A stretch of 64,000 nucleotides of DNA from Mycobacterium sp. 4858 (GTDB taxonomy: Bacteria > Actinomycetota > Actinomycetes > Mycobacteriales > Mycobacteriaceae), in the NCBI RefSeq assembly GCF_900240975.1, contig NZ_LT968775.1, positions 992,001 through 1,056,000 of the forward strand. The letters are read 5' to 3'. The position numbers and the translations under genes are program-made. Below, piece by piece: positions 53,084-62,403 of the stretch; positions within the stretch are counted from its first letter, which is position 1; each line of letters begins with the position of its first letter. The notes beneath the pieces are model-generated. The model worked only from the letters and a program-made list of their open reading frames with translations. It did not search any database and was not told the DNA's origin.

Positions 53084-54451
53084 GTGGCTTCGACCCTTAC
53101 CAAGATCATCAGCGTCCTGGATCCGCGCACCGGCGATACCGTCACGCAGGTGCCGATCACCGAGCCGGCCGACTGTGACGAAGCGGTCAGGCGCGCCGCG
53201 GCCGCCGCCGGTGCGTGGGCCCGCACCCCGCCGGCCGAACGGGCCGCCGCGATCGCCGCCGCGGCGGCCGACGTTAGCGCCGCGGCTGAGGAGCTCGCCG
53301 AACTCAATGAGCGGGAAACGGGCAAGTTTCGTGGCGACGCGCGCGGCGGCGTGGACGCCGGCGTCGGCGCGCTGTTGCAGTATGCCCAACTCGGGCCGGT
53401 GCATCGTGGGCACGCACTGCAGGGCGGATGGTCCGCAACCGATCTGATGGTTCCGCAGCCGCGCGGCGTGGTCGCGGTGATCACCCCGTGGAACGATCCA
53501 GTCGCGGTGGCGGCCGGCCTGCTCGGCGCGGCGCTCGTGGCCGGCAATACCGTGGTGCACAAGCCCAGCGAACGTTCCCCGCAGACTGGCCGGCGCTTCG
53601 CCGAACTGTTGGCCGCCCGGCTCCCCGAGGGTGTGCTCGAGATCGTGGACGGCGACCAGACGGTCGGGGAACACCTGGCTGCCGCGGAGTTGGTCGATGT
53701 CGTCGCGCACGTGGGCAGCAGCGCGACCGGCCGACAGATCGCGCGGGCCTGCGCCGAACGCGGCGCCAAAGCGCTCCTCGAGAATGGCGGCAACGACGCC
53801 TTGATCGTCGACGCCGACGTGGACGCGGCCTGGGCGGCTGGGCAAACCGCGCTGGGCGCCTTCGCCAACGCCGGACAGATCGGCGTCTCGGTGGAGCGGG
53901 TGTTTGTCGTGCAGTCGATCGCGGACGCGTTCCTCAATGCGTTGATCGACGAGGCGATTTCGTGGGCCGACCGCATCGGGCCCCTGGTCGATACCCGTCA
54001 CCGCGAGCACGTGCACGCGCACGTCGAAGACGCGACGCGCGCCGGGGCCCACGTTCTGGTCGGCGGCGAGCCGCGACCCGGCCCGGGCTCCTTTTATCCG
54101 CCCACGGTGTTGACCGACTGCACGCCCGACATGCTGATCATGCGCGAGGAGACGTTCGGCCCGGTGGCGCCGGTGCGGGTGGTGCCGGACTTCGCCGCCG
54201 CGCTGACGGAAGCCGCCGACGACCGCTACGGCCTGGCCGCCAGCGTGCTGACGGGCAACATGGCGCATGCCCAAGAAGCCTGGCGCAGCCTTCCGGTGGG
54301 CACGGTGAAGGTCAACGCCGTATTCGGCGGAGCGCCCGGTGGCGCGGCCGAACCCCGGCGGGCCAGCGGTACGGGCTTCGGCTTCGGGCCCGAACTTCTC
54401 GACGAGATGACCGCGATGAAGGTGGTGCACTGGTCGGCGCCCGGAAACTGA
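53084..54451 (+). CDS. Aldehyde dehydrogenase family protein lacking the catalytic Cys
   Basis: A 455-residue ALDH-fold protein. NAD-binding and general-base regions are recognisable (PWNDPVAVAAGLLGAALVAGNTVVHKPSE; E233 in LLENGGND; GSSATGRQIA). The active-site loop normally reads F-x-N-x-G-Q-x-C; here it is FANAGQIG, so Cys is replaced by Gly at residue 267, explained by one base (TGC to GGC). The rest of the protein, including EETFGPVAPV, is intact. It may be a non-catalytic homologue, have a different activity or be a recently inactivated gene. The start is ATG or GTG at 53084. Confidence 0.85.
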   Translation: MASTLTKIISVLDPRTGDTVTQVPITEPADCDEAVRRAAAAAGAWARTPPAERAAAIAAAAADVSAAAEELAELNERETGKFRGDARGGVDAGVGALLQYAQLGPVHRGHALQGGWSATDLMVPQPRGVVAVITPWNDPVAVAAGLLGAALVAGNTVVHKPSERSPQTGRRFAELLAARLPEGVLEIVDGDQTVGEHLAAAELVDVVAHVGSSATGRQIARACAERGAKALLENGGNDALIVDADVDAAWAAGQTALGAFANAGQIGVSVERVFVVQSIADAFLNALIDEAISWADRIGPLVDTRHREHVHAHVEDATRAGAHVLVGGEPRPGPGSFYPPTVLTDCTPDMLIMREETFGPVAPVRVVPDFAAALTEAADDRYGLAASVLTGNMAHAQEAWRSLPVGTVKVNAVFGGAPGGAAEPRRASGTGFGFGPELLDEMTAMKVVHWSAPGN

Positions 54452-54483
54452 TCGGTAGCAGTTGAATCCGCGGAGGTTTTGCC

Positions 54484-56070
54484 TCAGTCGGACCCGGCTC
54501 TCCAGTTGCCGGGCAGCATGGGGGCGGTCACTCCGCCGCCGAATCTGTCGACGGCCAGCCTGGTCAATCCGGCGGCGCCCAGCTGACCCGCCCCGTCGTG
54601 CGAGACGGTCACGGAAGCCAGGGGCGCTTTGCTCGCGTCAGTCAATTCTGGTTCGGGGTCGAGGAATTCGTAACGGTAACCGCGGTGTGTGCGGCCAGGT
54701 GCGGCTCGTCGACGCCGCCGCAGCTGCTGCGGCTCTGCAGTCTTGGCCGGCGCGGTCGCCTCAGTCCCGACGGCGGCCACGGCCGCGTTTCGCGCCCTGC
54801 CCGCAACGTCGGCGTCGGACCCGGTGCCAAGCGCACCCACCAGGTACGGCGATACGAAATGCTCTGTGCTCATGGCACTTTCCGGCCCCACGACCGAGGG
54901 GGGCGGCCCGGGTGGGGCGGCCGACGCAGCCGCAGCGGCCGGTGTGGGTGTCGGCACCGGGGCGGATGTGTGCAACGGGGCGGGACCGACCGCCGGTGCG
55001 GTGGCTACCGCAGGAGGCGGAGGCGCCTGGGTGAAAGGAAACGTATTGGCCGGCAGGGGGATCGGAGCCGACGCGGGGACGGGCGTCGTGGCAGCGAGGC
55101 CCGCCAGCCCCGCCAAGCCGGCCGACGCTCCGGCGGGAAGCACCACGACCGGGGCCACCAGCCCAAGGGTATAGACCGGGTTGCTCAGGAAGAAACTCAG
55201 CAATCCCGCCGGGTTGAACAGCAGAAGGTTGATCAGCACGAGCGTTCGGTGAATCACGAACTGCAGAGCGAGCATCACGATGGTCTCGAGCAGCTGCGCC
55301 GGGTTGTGCGCATACATGGGAATCAAGGTCTCCACGCGCGAGAGGAACATCGACAGGCTCGGGTGCATCGACCAGCCTTGCGGCGAAAAGGGATTGAACG
55401 GAAACAGCGCTTCGAGCCACTCCTGCAGATTTTGGGGGAGTGAGGTTCCCGTGATGTAGGGGTTGCCGCCGCTCATCCCCGAGCCACCGCTCATTCCGGA
55501 ACCGGAATCCATGCTGCCGGTGCCCATGTCCGCGTGCACGATTCGTGGTGCCGCCGTGGCGCGCGGGGCCGCGGCAACCGCCGCCGTGGACACCGCCTGG
55601 TAGGTGCTCATGGTCGTGGCGGCCTGAACCCACATTCGCGAGTAGTCGGCCTCGTTCAGCGCGATCGGAATCGTGTTGACGCCGAAGAAGTTGGTCGCCA
55701 CCAGCACGGCATGCATGGCGTGGTTGGCGGCCAGCTCACCCGGTGTCGGCATCGCTGCCAACGCCGCGGTGTATGCCGTCGCGGCCGCCTCGTGTTGGGC
55801 GGCCATCCCGGCGCTGTCGGCGCTGGACTGCAGCAGCCAGCCGAGGTACGGCACGTGGGCGGCCACGTATCGCGCGCCGCTTGGCCCGTCCCACGCGCCG
55901 GCCTGGACCGCACCGAGGAGCGCGTCGAGGTCACCGGCGACCGCGGCATACTCGGCGCTCAACGAGTTCCAGGCGCCGGCCGCGGCCAGCAGCGGCCCGG
56001 GTCCCGGACCGCTGAACAACAGCGTCGAATGGACCTCCGGCGGGAAGGCGATCCAGATCGGTGCCGTCAT
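54484..56070 (-). CDS. PPE family protein, PPW-type
   Basis: A 528-residue protein. The N-terminal PPE domain (about 1-175) starts [14 protein letters not shown] and has the WxG-like segment [23 protein letters not shown]. The middle contains a [14 protein letters not shown]ly-rich linker and hydrophobic stretches ([24 protein letters not shown]). The C-terminus carries PMLPGNW, matching the PxxPxxW motif of the PPE-PPW subfamily. PPE proteins are secreted by ESX systems, usually with a PE partner and an EspG chaperone. No PE gene is adjacent here. An ESX cluster begins 1.4 kb further on. Confidence 0.9.
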   Translation of the reverse strand: MTAPIWIAFPPEVHSTLLFSGPGPGPLLAAAGAWNSLSAEYAAVAGDLDALLGAVQAGAWDGPSGARYVAAHVPYLGWLLQSSADSAGMAAQHEAAATAYTAALAAMPTPGELAANHAMHAVLVATNFFGVNTIPIALNEADYSRMWVQAATTMSTYQAVSTAAVAAAPRATAAPRIVHADMGTGSMDSGSGMSGGSGMSGGNPYITGTSLPQNLQEWLEALFPFNPFSPQGWSMHPSLSMFLSRVETLIPMYAHNPAQLLETIVMLALQFVIHRTLVLINLLLFNPAGLLSFFLSNPVYTLGLVAPVVVLPAGASAGLAGLAGLAATTPVPASAPIPLPANTFPFTQAPPPPAVATAPAVGPAPLHTSAPVPTPTPAAAAASAAPPGPPPSVVGPESAMSTEHFVSPYLVGALGTGSDADVAGRARNAAVAAVGTEATAPAKTAEPQQLRRRRRAAPGRTHRGYRYEFLDPEPELTDASKAPLASVTVSHDGAGQLGAAGLTRLAVDRFGGGVTAPMLPGNWRAGSD

Positions 56071-56457
56071 CGCCGGTTCGTCGATCCCTGCCGCGGTCGC
56101 CGGCCAGGGTTGTCAGGGAGAGAAGTCAGCGCTGGGTCCTTTCGGCCGAGACCCACCGTCATGCCCGAAGCCGCTCGATGCACGCGGTCCCGGGGCCGCC
56201 GGCGGGCCGGTCTGCAGGCAGATCGTAGGCCGATATCGTTACTCGAATACGGTGTATACCCTGTGATATTCCTGTATATGCGGAACAAAACGGCAGATAT
56301 ATCCGCATCCTGATCATCTGGCTGTGCCGGGCTGCGGCAGCATCACACAGTGAAACGGGGCGCGTGGCGGGAACCGGGCGAGGTCGGACGGCGCGAATGA
56401 AAGGTCGCGATTAAGGCACTCCGGTTTTGTCTGAGCCGATCCGCCGGCCGTAGCTGC
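56071..56457. other. 387-bp AT-richer intergenic region upstream of the PPE gene
   Basis: No gene is supported. It contains AT-rich stretches (GATATCGTTACTCG, then TATAC and TATATG) around 56,230-56,310, unusual for the window, and an inverted repeat ATGCGGA ... TCCGCAT around 56,277-56,312. This is the likely promoter and control region of the PPE gene. Confidence 0.5.
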
Positions 56458-57375
56458 TTACGGTGCAGCGGACGGTGGCCAAGTTCGCTGGGTGTCCTCC
56501 TCGGCCGCGCCGGCGGGCGCGCAAGACGACGCGGCGCTGGGCAGGCCGGTATGTATTGCGAACGGGCCGTGCGGTACTGGGGAATCCGACGGTACGGGTT
56601 GACCGTATTCGGCTGGTGACCACGCGGATCCACCGTGCATCGTGCGCCCGGCGCCGGCGGGATTGGCAGAGCTGCTCTGCTGTGACATCGCCCCTACCGG
56701 ATCCGGTGCGGCCAATCGTTCGTCCGCCAAAGGTTGGCCAGGGGCCGAAGCAGGGTGCTCGGCCGAACGCTGGGCGTCGGCGCTCGATTGGGCAGACTGC
56801 GGTGACGGCATGGGCGCCGACGGCGCCTGCGCGCTGTAGTACCGCGCGAGCTGGTTGTAGTAGTCGACGTACGCTTCATAGCCGGCGTAACCGGCGCCTG
56901 TGCCGGCGCGCCGGCGTAACAACGCGGCCACCGCGGCGGTGGCCTGCGCGCTGTTGAGCACCGCCATGACGATAAGTGGCCATCCGCGGTCCGTCCCCAG
57001 AACACTCGACGAGAGCGCATCGAGGAACCCCATTGCGGCCAATGCTGCGACCGCAAGTTCGTGCGGCTCCTGCCGCGGCAACAGCGCGAATCCGGCGCCC
57101 AGTGCCGCCAACGATGCGAACCGCACACTCCATCCGTCGGCTCCGCCGCCGTGGACCACGGGGCTGAAGCCGAGGAGGTAGGCGGCCAGCCCAAGGACCG
57201 CCACAACCAGGAAAAGTCGGCGCTGCGACCGGGTTTCAGTGCCGGATTGGCCGATGCTTCCAGCGCTTGGCCGGGTGGCGGGCCGATAGGACGTGCGATC
57301 CTGAGTAGTACCACGCGAATAGACCACGGTCACTCCCGCGCTTTGGGAATTCGTTGCCGTTGACTGCGGGTCCAC
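56458..57375 (-). CDS. DUF5336 family membrane protein (34-kDa antigen-like)
   Basis: A 305-residue protein with about four membrane helices (about 53-70, 80-98, 103-125, 133-155) followed by a Tyr/Ala- and Pro/Gln-rich cytosolic tail, starting GYAGYEAYVDYYNQLARYYSAQAP. This fits the actinobacterial DUF5336 family (34-kDa antigenic protein, Rv0954-like). Its role is not established. It lies between eccE and the PPE gene on the same strand; the long low-complexity tail suggests interaction rather than catalysis. Confidence 0.75.
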   Translation of the reverse strand: MDPQSTATNSQSAGVTVVYSRGTTQDRTSYRPATRPSAGSIGQSGTETRSQRRLFLVVAVLGLAAYLLGFSPVVHGGGADGWSVRFASLAALGAGFALLPRQEPHELAVAALAAMGFLDALSSSVLGTDRGWPLIVMAVLNSAQATAAVAALLRRRAGTGAGYAGYEAYVDYYNQLARYYSAQAPSAPMPSPQSAQSSADAQRSAEHPASAPGQPLADERLAAPDPVGAMSQQSSSANPAGAGRTMHGGSAWSPAEYGQPVPSDSPVPHGPFAIHTGLPSAASSCAPAGAAEEDTQRTWPPSAAP

Positions 57376-57420
57376 GCTAGCGCACCAGCCCCGGTGCAGC
57401 CAGGTGGCCAGGATGCGGGC

Positions 57421-59133
57421 TCAGTCGCTGTCGCTGTCGGCGGTGTCGAGGTAGCGCATCTCCTCATCGGTGGCCACCATGGTCACCAGCGCCGAACCTG
57501 CGCGGGTGTGCACCTCGACGACGGCATCCTCCACGGAGATCAAGTCAAGGGTGACATCAGCGGTCGAGGACGTGAGCGACGTCGTCGGCGGGGCGACCGT
57601 CATGCTGGTCACCCCCGCCCGTACCGTCCGCTCAGCCACCCCGTCGAACATCTCGACGGTGTAGTCGCGGTTGGCCCCGGCTTGCATTGTGCCGCGGTCG
57701 AAGTCCGTGACCCACAACAGATCGGGGCAGTCGACCTCGTCCACCATGTGCCGCCACCGGCCGGGCCTCCCGCTGTGCACCAGCACTCGCGCGCCCAATG
57801 CCAGCGACCGCAGTACCACCTGCTGCGCGAGGTGAAGCGTGCCGCGAATCTCGACGCGACTGATCTGCGGCCCGAACAGCGGCACCGCCACCGCGCGGCC
57901 CTGCTCGTCGGCGCCGATGACCTGACCGCACCCCGATGCCGGCACCGCCAGCCCAGCCGCGTCGCAGTTCGCGGCGTCGACCCAATGCCCCGTCGAGCGG
58001 GCCGGTTGCGAAACCGGGAGGCTGGCGGTGAGGGCGGAGAACTGTAACCCCCGCAAGTGGATCAGACCGGCGTGGCGGACAAGTGGTTGCGCGGCATCAC
58101 CGTCGAAACGGACCAAGCCGCGAATCATCACCTGCTCCCGCGCGGTTCCTGCGCGCAATGACAGGCAAACCGTCGTCGAGTAACTGGAAACGGTCCACGG
58201 CATTGCCAGGCCCGCGGTGTTCAGCGAATCAGGCGCGACGGCGAAGCTGGTCAGCCGGAAATGCCCATCGCGGCACATGTCTCGCGTTTCCTCGACCGTG
58301 GTCAGGTTGACCCCGTCGCCGAGCTGATTGGTGGCGCGTGCGATCCCGCTGGCGTTGAGGATGTGCGGTCGCAGACCTGCTTCGACCAGCCGACGCGCCA
58401 CCCGGCGGGTGGCGGTGGTGGCGGTGCGCAGAATGCCTTCCCGGCCGCCGCCGCGGCGGCGCACCGCGTCGGCGCACCGCGACGGATCGAGACGCACCAC
58501 GACGAAGACGCTGCGCTGCGCGATGGCGGGCAAGGGGCCCAATGTCGCGTCGTAGATCGCGGCCACGCGGGTGTGGCCGTATGAGCGGGCTCCCTGGCTG
58601 ATGATGTCGATAGCGGCCACGGTGATGTCTGACTGGCGCAGGCAGTCGGCCAGCAAGCCCACTGGCACCATCTCGCCCGACACCGTCATACCCGGTTCCA
58701 GGACGGTCATCTCCCGCGGGTTGTCCTCAATCTTCAGCACCGACAGTAATGTGGCACCGTCCCAGCGGAATCCGATCTGCTCGTCTTCGCCGGTCTGGAC
58801 GTCGAACGGATCGGCGACCACGGGTTTGCGCGCGCGAAGGCCACGGTCGGCGACGTATCCGGCGTGATGGGCGATCCGGGCGGGCAGCGTGTCGCCGCGC
58901 ACCGGCGCCACGATTGCGCAGCCCAGCGCTAGACCTGCGGCCGCGCCCCACCACCCCGACACGTCCAGCCATGCCGCGGTCAGCATGCCGGCGGCAACCG
59001 AAACCTCCGCCGTGAGCAATTCACTCAGCGGTAACCAGCGCTGCACCCTCACGTCACTCCCGCTCGTGCGCGGGCCGTAGTCTGGCGACGCTCCCGTGAT
59101 CGTCTGCGACGCGAGCTGCCTCCCAGAGGACAC
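57421..59133 (-). CDS. eccE: Type VII secretion protein EccE
   Basis: A 570-residue protein with two N-terminal membrane helices (about 40-58 and 62-80) and a large cytosolic/periplasmic domain containing GYVADRGLRARKPVVADPFDV and FVVVRLDPSRCADAVRRRGGG, typical of EccE. EccE lies at the edge of the ESX membrane complex with EccB, EccC and EccD. GTG at 59133 has GGAGG six bases upstream. It is divergent from eccB (111 bp). I cannot assign the ESX number with certainty; it has ESX-2-like features. Confidence 0.82.
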   Translation of the reverse strand: MSSGRQLASQTITGASPDYGPRTSGSDVRVQRWLPLSELLTAEVSVAAGMLTAAWLDVSGWWGAAAGLALGCAIVAPVRGDTLPARIAHHAGYVADRGLRARKPVVADPFDVQTGEDEQIGFRWDGATLLSVLKIEDNPREMTVLEPGMTVSGEMVPVGLLADCLRQSDITVAAIDIISQGARSYGHTRVAAIYDATLGPLPAIAQRSVFVVVRLDPSRCADAVRRRGGGREGILRTATTATRRVARRLVEAGLRPHILNASGIARATNQLGDGVNLTTVEETRDMCRDGHFRLTSFAVAPDSLNTAGLAMPWTVSSYSTTVCLSLRAGTAREQVMIRGLVRFDGDAAQPLVRHAGLIHLRGLQFSALTASLPVSQPARSTGHWVDAANCDAAGLAVPASGCGQVIGADEQGRAVAVPLFGPQISRVEIRGTLHLAQQVVLRSLALGARVLVHSGRPGRWRHMVDEVDCPDLLWVTDFDRGTMQAGANRDYTVEMFDGVAERTVRAGVTSMTVAPPTTSLTSSTADVTLDLISVEDAVVEVHTRAGSALVTMVATDEEMRYLDTADSDSD

Positions 59134-59244
59134 TGTTGACCTCCTGTTCGCTGCGAAGAAGCAACGGCCGCACCATGATTAACCTGATCGTGCTATACCG
59201 TACCGTCGCAAGGCAGCCTGCCAGACGGTGACGGGGGAGGGGCG

Positions 59245-60759
59245 ATGCCAGCGCAAGTTACCACGCGCGCGCAGGTCAACGGATACCGATTTTTGATCCG
59301 GCGCCTTGAACACGCGCTGATCCGCGGCGACTCGCGAATGATCCACGACCCGATGCGCGGCCAGATACGCGCCCTTCTGGTCGGTCTGTTCACGGCGGTA
59401 CTCGTCACCGGCGCGTGCGCGGTGCTCGCCTTCTTCAAACCGGCGCCGAACTTCGGCGACGCAACGATCTTGCTCAGCAAGTCGAGCGGTGCGCTGTTCG
59501 TCCGCATCGGCGGCCGGCTGCACCCGGTGCTCAATCTCGCCTCGGCGCGGCTGATCGTGGGGAAGAACGACAAGCCGAAAGAAGTCGACGACAAGTTCCT
59601 CAACGTGTTGCCCCGCGGCTCGATGGTCGGCATCGTCGGCGCGCCGACCAGCATCCGTGGCGGCGCCGACATGACCACCTCATCGTGGACCGTCTGCGAC
59701 ACCGTGCAGTCTCCCGCGGTGACTGAACCGACCGGCGCGGCCACCGTGGACACCACGGTGTTGGCCGTTTCCCCGGTACTCGGCGGCAACGTCCGCGCGG
59801 CTGACCCCGCGCAGGCGATCCTGACTGCCGTCGGCGGCACCAGCTACCTCATCTACGACGGCGTCCGCGCGCCGATCGACCTGTCAAACCCTGCTGTGCT
59901 CAATGGACTTCACCTGCAGGGCGCGCCGACACGTCCGATCTCGCGCGGGTTACTCAACGCGTTCCCGATGGTCGAACCGATCGCCCCGGTCGCCATCGAC
60001 GGGATCGGCGAGGCCAGCGCGGCGCTGGGGCCGGGATATCCGGTCGGCTCCATTGTCAAGACCGTCGACTCCCGCGGCGAACAACGCTATGTCGTGCTGC
60101 GTGAAGGAGTGCAGCCCGTCTCGGCCGCCACCGCCGACATCATTCGCTACGGCGAACCCGACACCGCCGAGGTATCCACGCGCGACGCACGGGTGATCGC
60201 CCCCGCTGTGGTGGCGGCGGCACCGGTCGTGCATCGGCTGCCGGTCGACCGTTACCCCTCGGTTTCGCCGCAGATCCTGCCGGTTGACCCGGATCGGGTG
60301 GTCTGCATGGCCTGGCAACGACCCAATACCGCTGCGCTGGCGGCGATTAGGTTATTCGTCGGGCACCGGTTGCCTATGCCCGACGGCGCTCAGAGCGTAA
60401 CGTTGGCAGGCGCCGGTAGCGACGGCGCCCATGCCGGCGACGTCTATTTGCCGCCGGGCAGCGGGGAGTATGTGCAGGCGACGGGCGGTGAGCCCGACAG
60501 CCACCGGGTTGGCCAGCTCTACTACATCTCCGACACCGGAGTGCGGTATCACATCAAAGACGCTCAGTCCGCAGAGGCGCTCGGCGTGACCGGTGTGAAG
60601 GCGCCCGATCGACCGGCCGATGCGCCTCAACTCGCACCCTGGCCGGCCCTGTCGCTGCTGCCGTCGGGTCCTGAGCTGTCGCAGGAGGCGGCCTTGATCG
60701 CACATGACGGCGTAGCGGCTGACCCTCACAGCGTGAAGGTCCAGCCGCCGAGCCGCTGA
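59245..60759 (+). CDS. eccB: Type VII secretion protein EccB
   Basis: A 504-residue ESX core component. The opening TTRAQVNGYRFLIRRLEHALIRGDSRMIHDPMRGQ is the standard EccB N-terminus, followed by one membrane helix (about 50-72) and a large periplasmic domain with repeats (NLASARLIVG, ALGPGYPVGSIVKTV, EGVQPVSAATADIIRYG). EccB forms the periplasmic part of the ESX channel. ATG at 59245 with GGGGAGGGG upstream. The Cys residues around WTVCDT and DRVVCMAW probably form the conserved disulfide. Confidence 0.92.
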   Translation: MPAQVTTRAQVNGYRFLIRRLEHALIRGDSRMIHDPMRGQIRALLVGLFTAVLVTGACAVLAFFKPAPNFGDATILLSKSSGALFVRIGGRLHPVLNLASARLIVGKNDKPKEVDDKFLNVLPRGSMVGIVGAPTSIRGGADMTTSSWTVCDTVQSPAVTEPTGAATVDTTVLAVSPVLGGNVRAADPAQAILTAVGGTSYLIYDGVRAPIDLSNPAVLNGLHLQGAPTRPISRGLLNAFPMVEPIAPVAIDGIGEASAALGPGYPVGSIVKTVDSRGEQRYVVLREGVQPVSAATADIIRYGEPDTAEVSTRDARVIAPAVVAAAPVVHRLPVDRYPSVSPQILPVDPDRVVCMAWQRPNTAALAAIRLFVGHRLPMPDGAQSVTLAGAGSDGAHAGDVYLPPGSGEYVQATGGEPDSHRVGQLYYISDTGVRYHIKDAQSAEALGVTGVKAPDRPADAPQLAPWPALSLLPSGPELSQEAALIAHDGVAADPHSVKVQPPSR

Positions 60760-60820
60760 CAGCCACCGGCGACCGTGTGCGCTTTGGGGCAGCGGGCCTG
60801 TCACCTGACTTTGCGGCCAG

Positions 60821-62302
60821 TCAGACCCGCAGCTCCCGAAAGAACGCGTACAACCGAATAATCCAGAACAGCAGTGGAAACAGCGACCCCACGGCCAGGT
60901 ATTCCAGGATCTCGACCTGGCGACGCAATACGGGGGAGAACTCCAACCGCGGGGCGACCAGTCCGCAAAATCCGGCCAGGGCCATCAGCGCGATCAGCGC
61001 GACAGTGGCGACCGACTGTTGGCCGGGCAGGTCGACCGCGGATTTGACGATGACTGCGATGGCGATCATTAGCCCAGCGCCGATGAGCGTTGCCGACTGC
61101 ACCGCGTTGTGGTGCCCGCGCCCGCGCAGGCATAACACCGCGGCCACCAGGATCGCGAAAATGGTTTCCTGCCTGAAGGTTTCGCTACCCGCATCGACGG
61201 TCAGATAGCAGCCGACGACCGCCGTCAGCGCGGCCGCGATCAGGATCCCCGTGAGGTACTGGCTGGCCCGGCCGACTCGGGCGAGCATGTCGGCCTCGGT
61301 GGGAATCACCTGCTTGCCGACCGCGTCCACACCCTCCACGGTGGGCGCTCCCTGGGTTTCGATGTCGTCGAGCGGCTCGCCGGCGGTAGGCACCCGCGGA
61401 ATCGGTAGCCGCGAAACCAGGATCGCTGTCCGCGGCGCCAAGTAGACGACGACGACCGACACCGTGGTCAGCACCGCGCCCACCGTGTGCACCGGCGGCT
61501 GCCACAGTAGCCAGGCGCACGCGGCGGTGCCCGCCAATGCGGCCGCGGTGATCACCGCGGTGTGCAGCACGCGTCCTGTCGCGGAAACCAGCAACACCAC
61601 AACAGACCCCAGCGCGCTGAGCGCGCAAGCCATCGGCAGGGAAGTGGCGCCAAACCCGCCCGGCACCACGTACAACGCCCCAGCGAACAGCAGCGGCAAC
61701 GCCACCGCGGCGACCCACCCGGACAGCTGCGACGTAGCCGCGCGCACGCCGAGCACGCAAGCGAACATCATGGCCGCCGCTCCCAGACCCAACGCCGCGA
61801 CCGGCACCCACCGCTGATCGGCCCAGCCCGATACCAGAGCGGCCAGCGTCAGGGCGGCCGTTAGGGCGACGCCAAACCAGTGTCGCGCCTCCATATCGCC
61901 GGTCGTCCAAAGATTTAGCGCCGATGAATTTTTGGTAGCCGTTTCGTCGACGTCATCGAACAGCAGCGTGGCCACCGGTCGCTTCGTCTCAGCGAGCATC
62001 AAAAGGTCGCCGTCATAGACCCCCGCCTGGTCGAGCGAGCGCTGCGGATCGATCGGTTCGCGACCCAGCGGCGCCAGCGTCCAGCCGTCCGCGGTGTCGA
62101 ACCGCACCTCGACGGCCGGCGCGCGGGCAGCGAGCTGCTCGTTGGCGATGTCGATCACGTCGTCGATGAAGGCGGCGATGGGGACATGGGCGGGCAGCCC
62201 GACGTCGAGACTGATAGTCGCTACCAGCAACGTCAGCCGGCTCAGCTCGGGTTCGGACTGGCTATCCGGATCGAGGTCAGACAGCAATGGCGGTAGAGTC
62301 AA
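60821..62302 (-). CDS. eccD: Type VII secretion protein EccD
   Basis: A 493-residue membrane protein. The N-terminal ubiquitin-like domain (about 20-105: LSRLTLLVATISLDVGLPAHVPIAAFIDDVI ... DGWTLAPLGREPIDPQRSLDQAGVYDGDLLML) is followed by eleven predicted helices, the EccD layout. EccD forms the membrane pore frame of ESX. No ATG or GTG fits; the TTG at 62302 is chosen because AGGAGG lies 10 bases upstream, though a TTG at 62356 is possible. It converges on eccB (61 bp) and diverges from eccC. Confidence 0.88.
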   Translation of the reverse strand: MTLPPLLSDLDPDSQSEPELSRLTLLVATISLDVGLPAHVPIAAFIDDVIDIANEQLAARAPAVEVRFDTADGWTLAPLGREPIDPQRSLDQAGVYDGDLLMLAETKRPVATLLFDDVDETATKNSSALNLWTTGDMEARHWFGVALTAALTLAALVSGWADQRWVPVAALGLGAAAMMFACVLGVRAATSQLSGWVAAVALPLLFAGALYVVPGGFGATSLPMACALSALGSVVVLLVSATGRVLHTAVITAAALAGTAACAWLLWQPPVHTVGAVLTTVSVVVVYLAPRTAILVSRLPIPRVPTAGEPLDDIETQGAPTVEGVDAVGKQVIPTEADMLARVGRASQYLTGILIAAALTAVVGCYLTVDAGSETFRQETIFAILVAAVLCLRGRGHHNAVQSATLIGAGLMIAIAVIVKSAVDLPGQQSVATVALIALMALAGFCGLVAPRLEFSPVLRRQVEILEYLAVGSLFPLLFWIIRLYAFFRELRV

Positions 62303-62403
62303 ACCCCGTCGGCCTCCTGGGAATTGGGGCGGGTTGACGCTGACAATACCTACCAAGACCGGCCGCCGTCCCGGTGCCGGGTTGGGGAACTGTCGGGGGG
62401 TTT

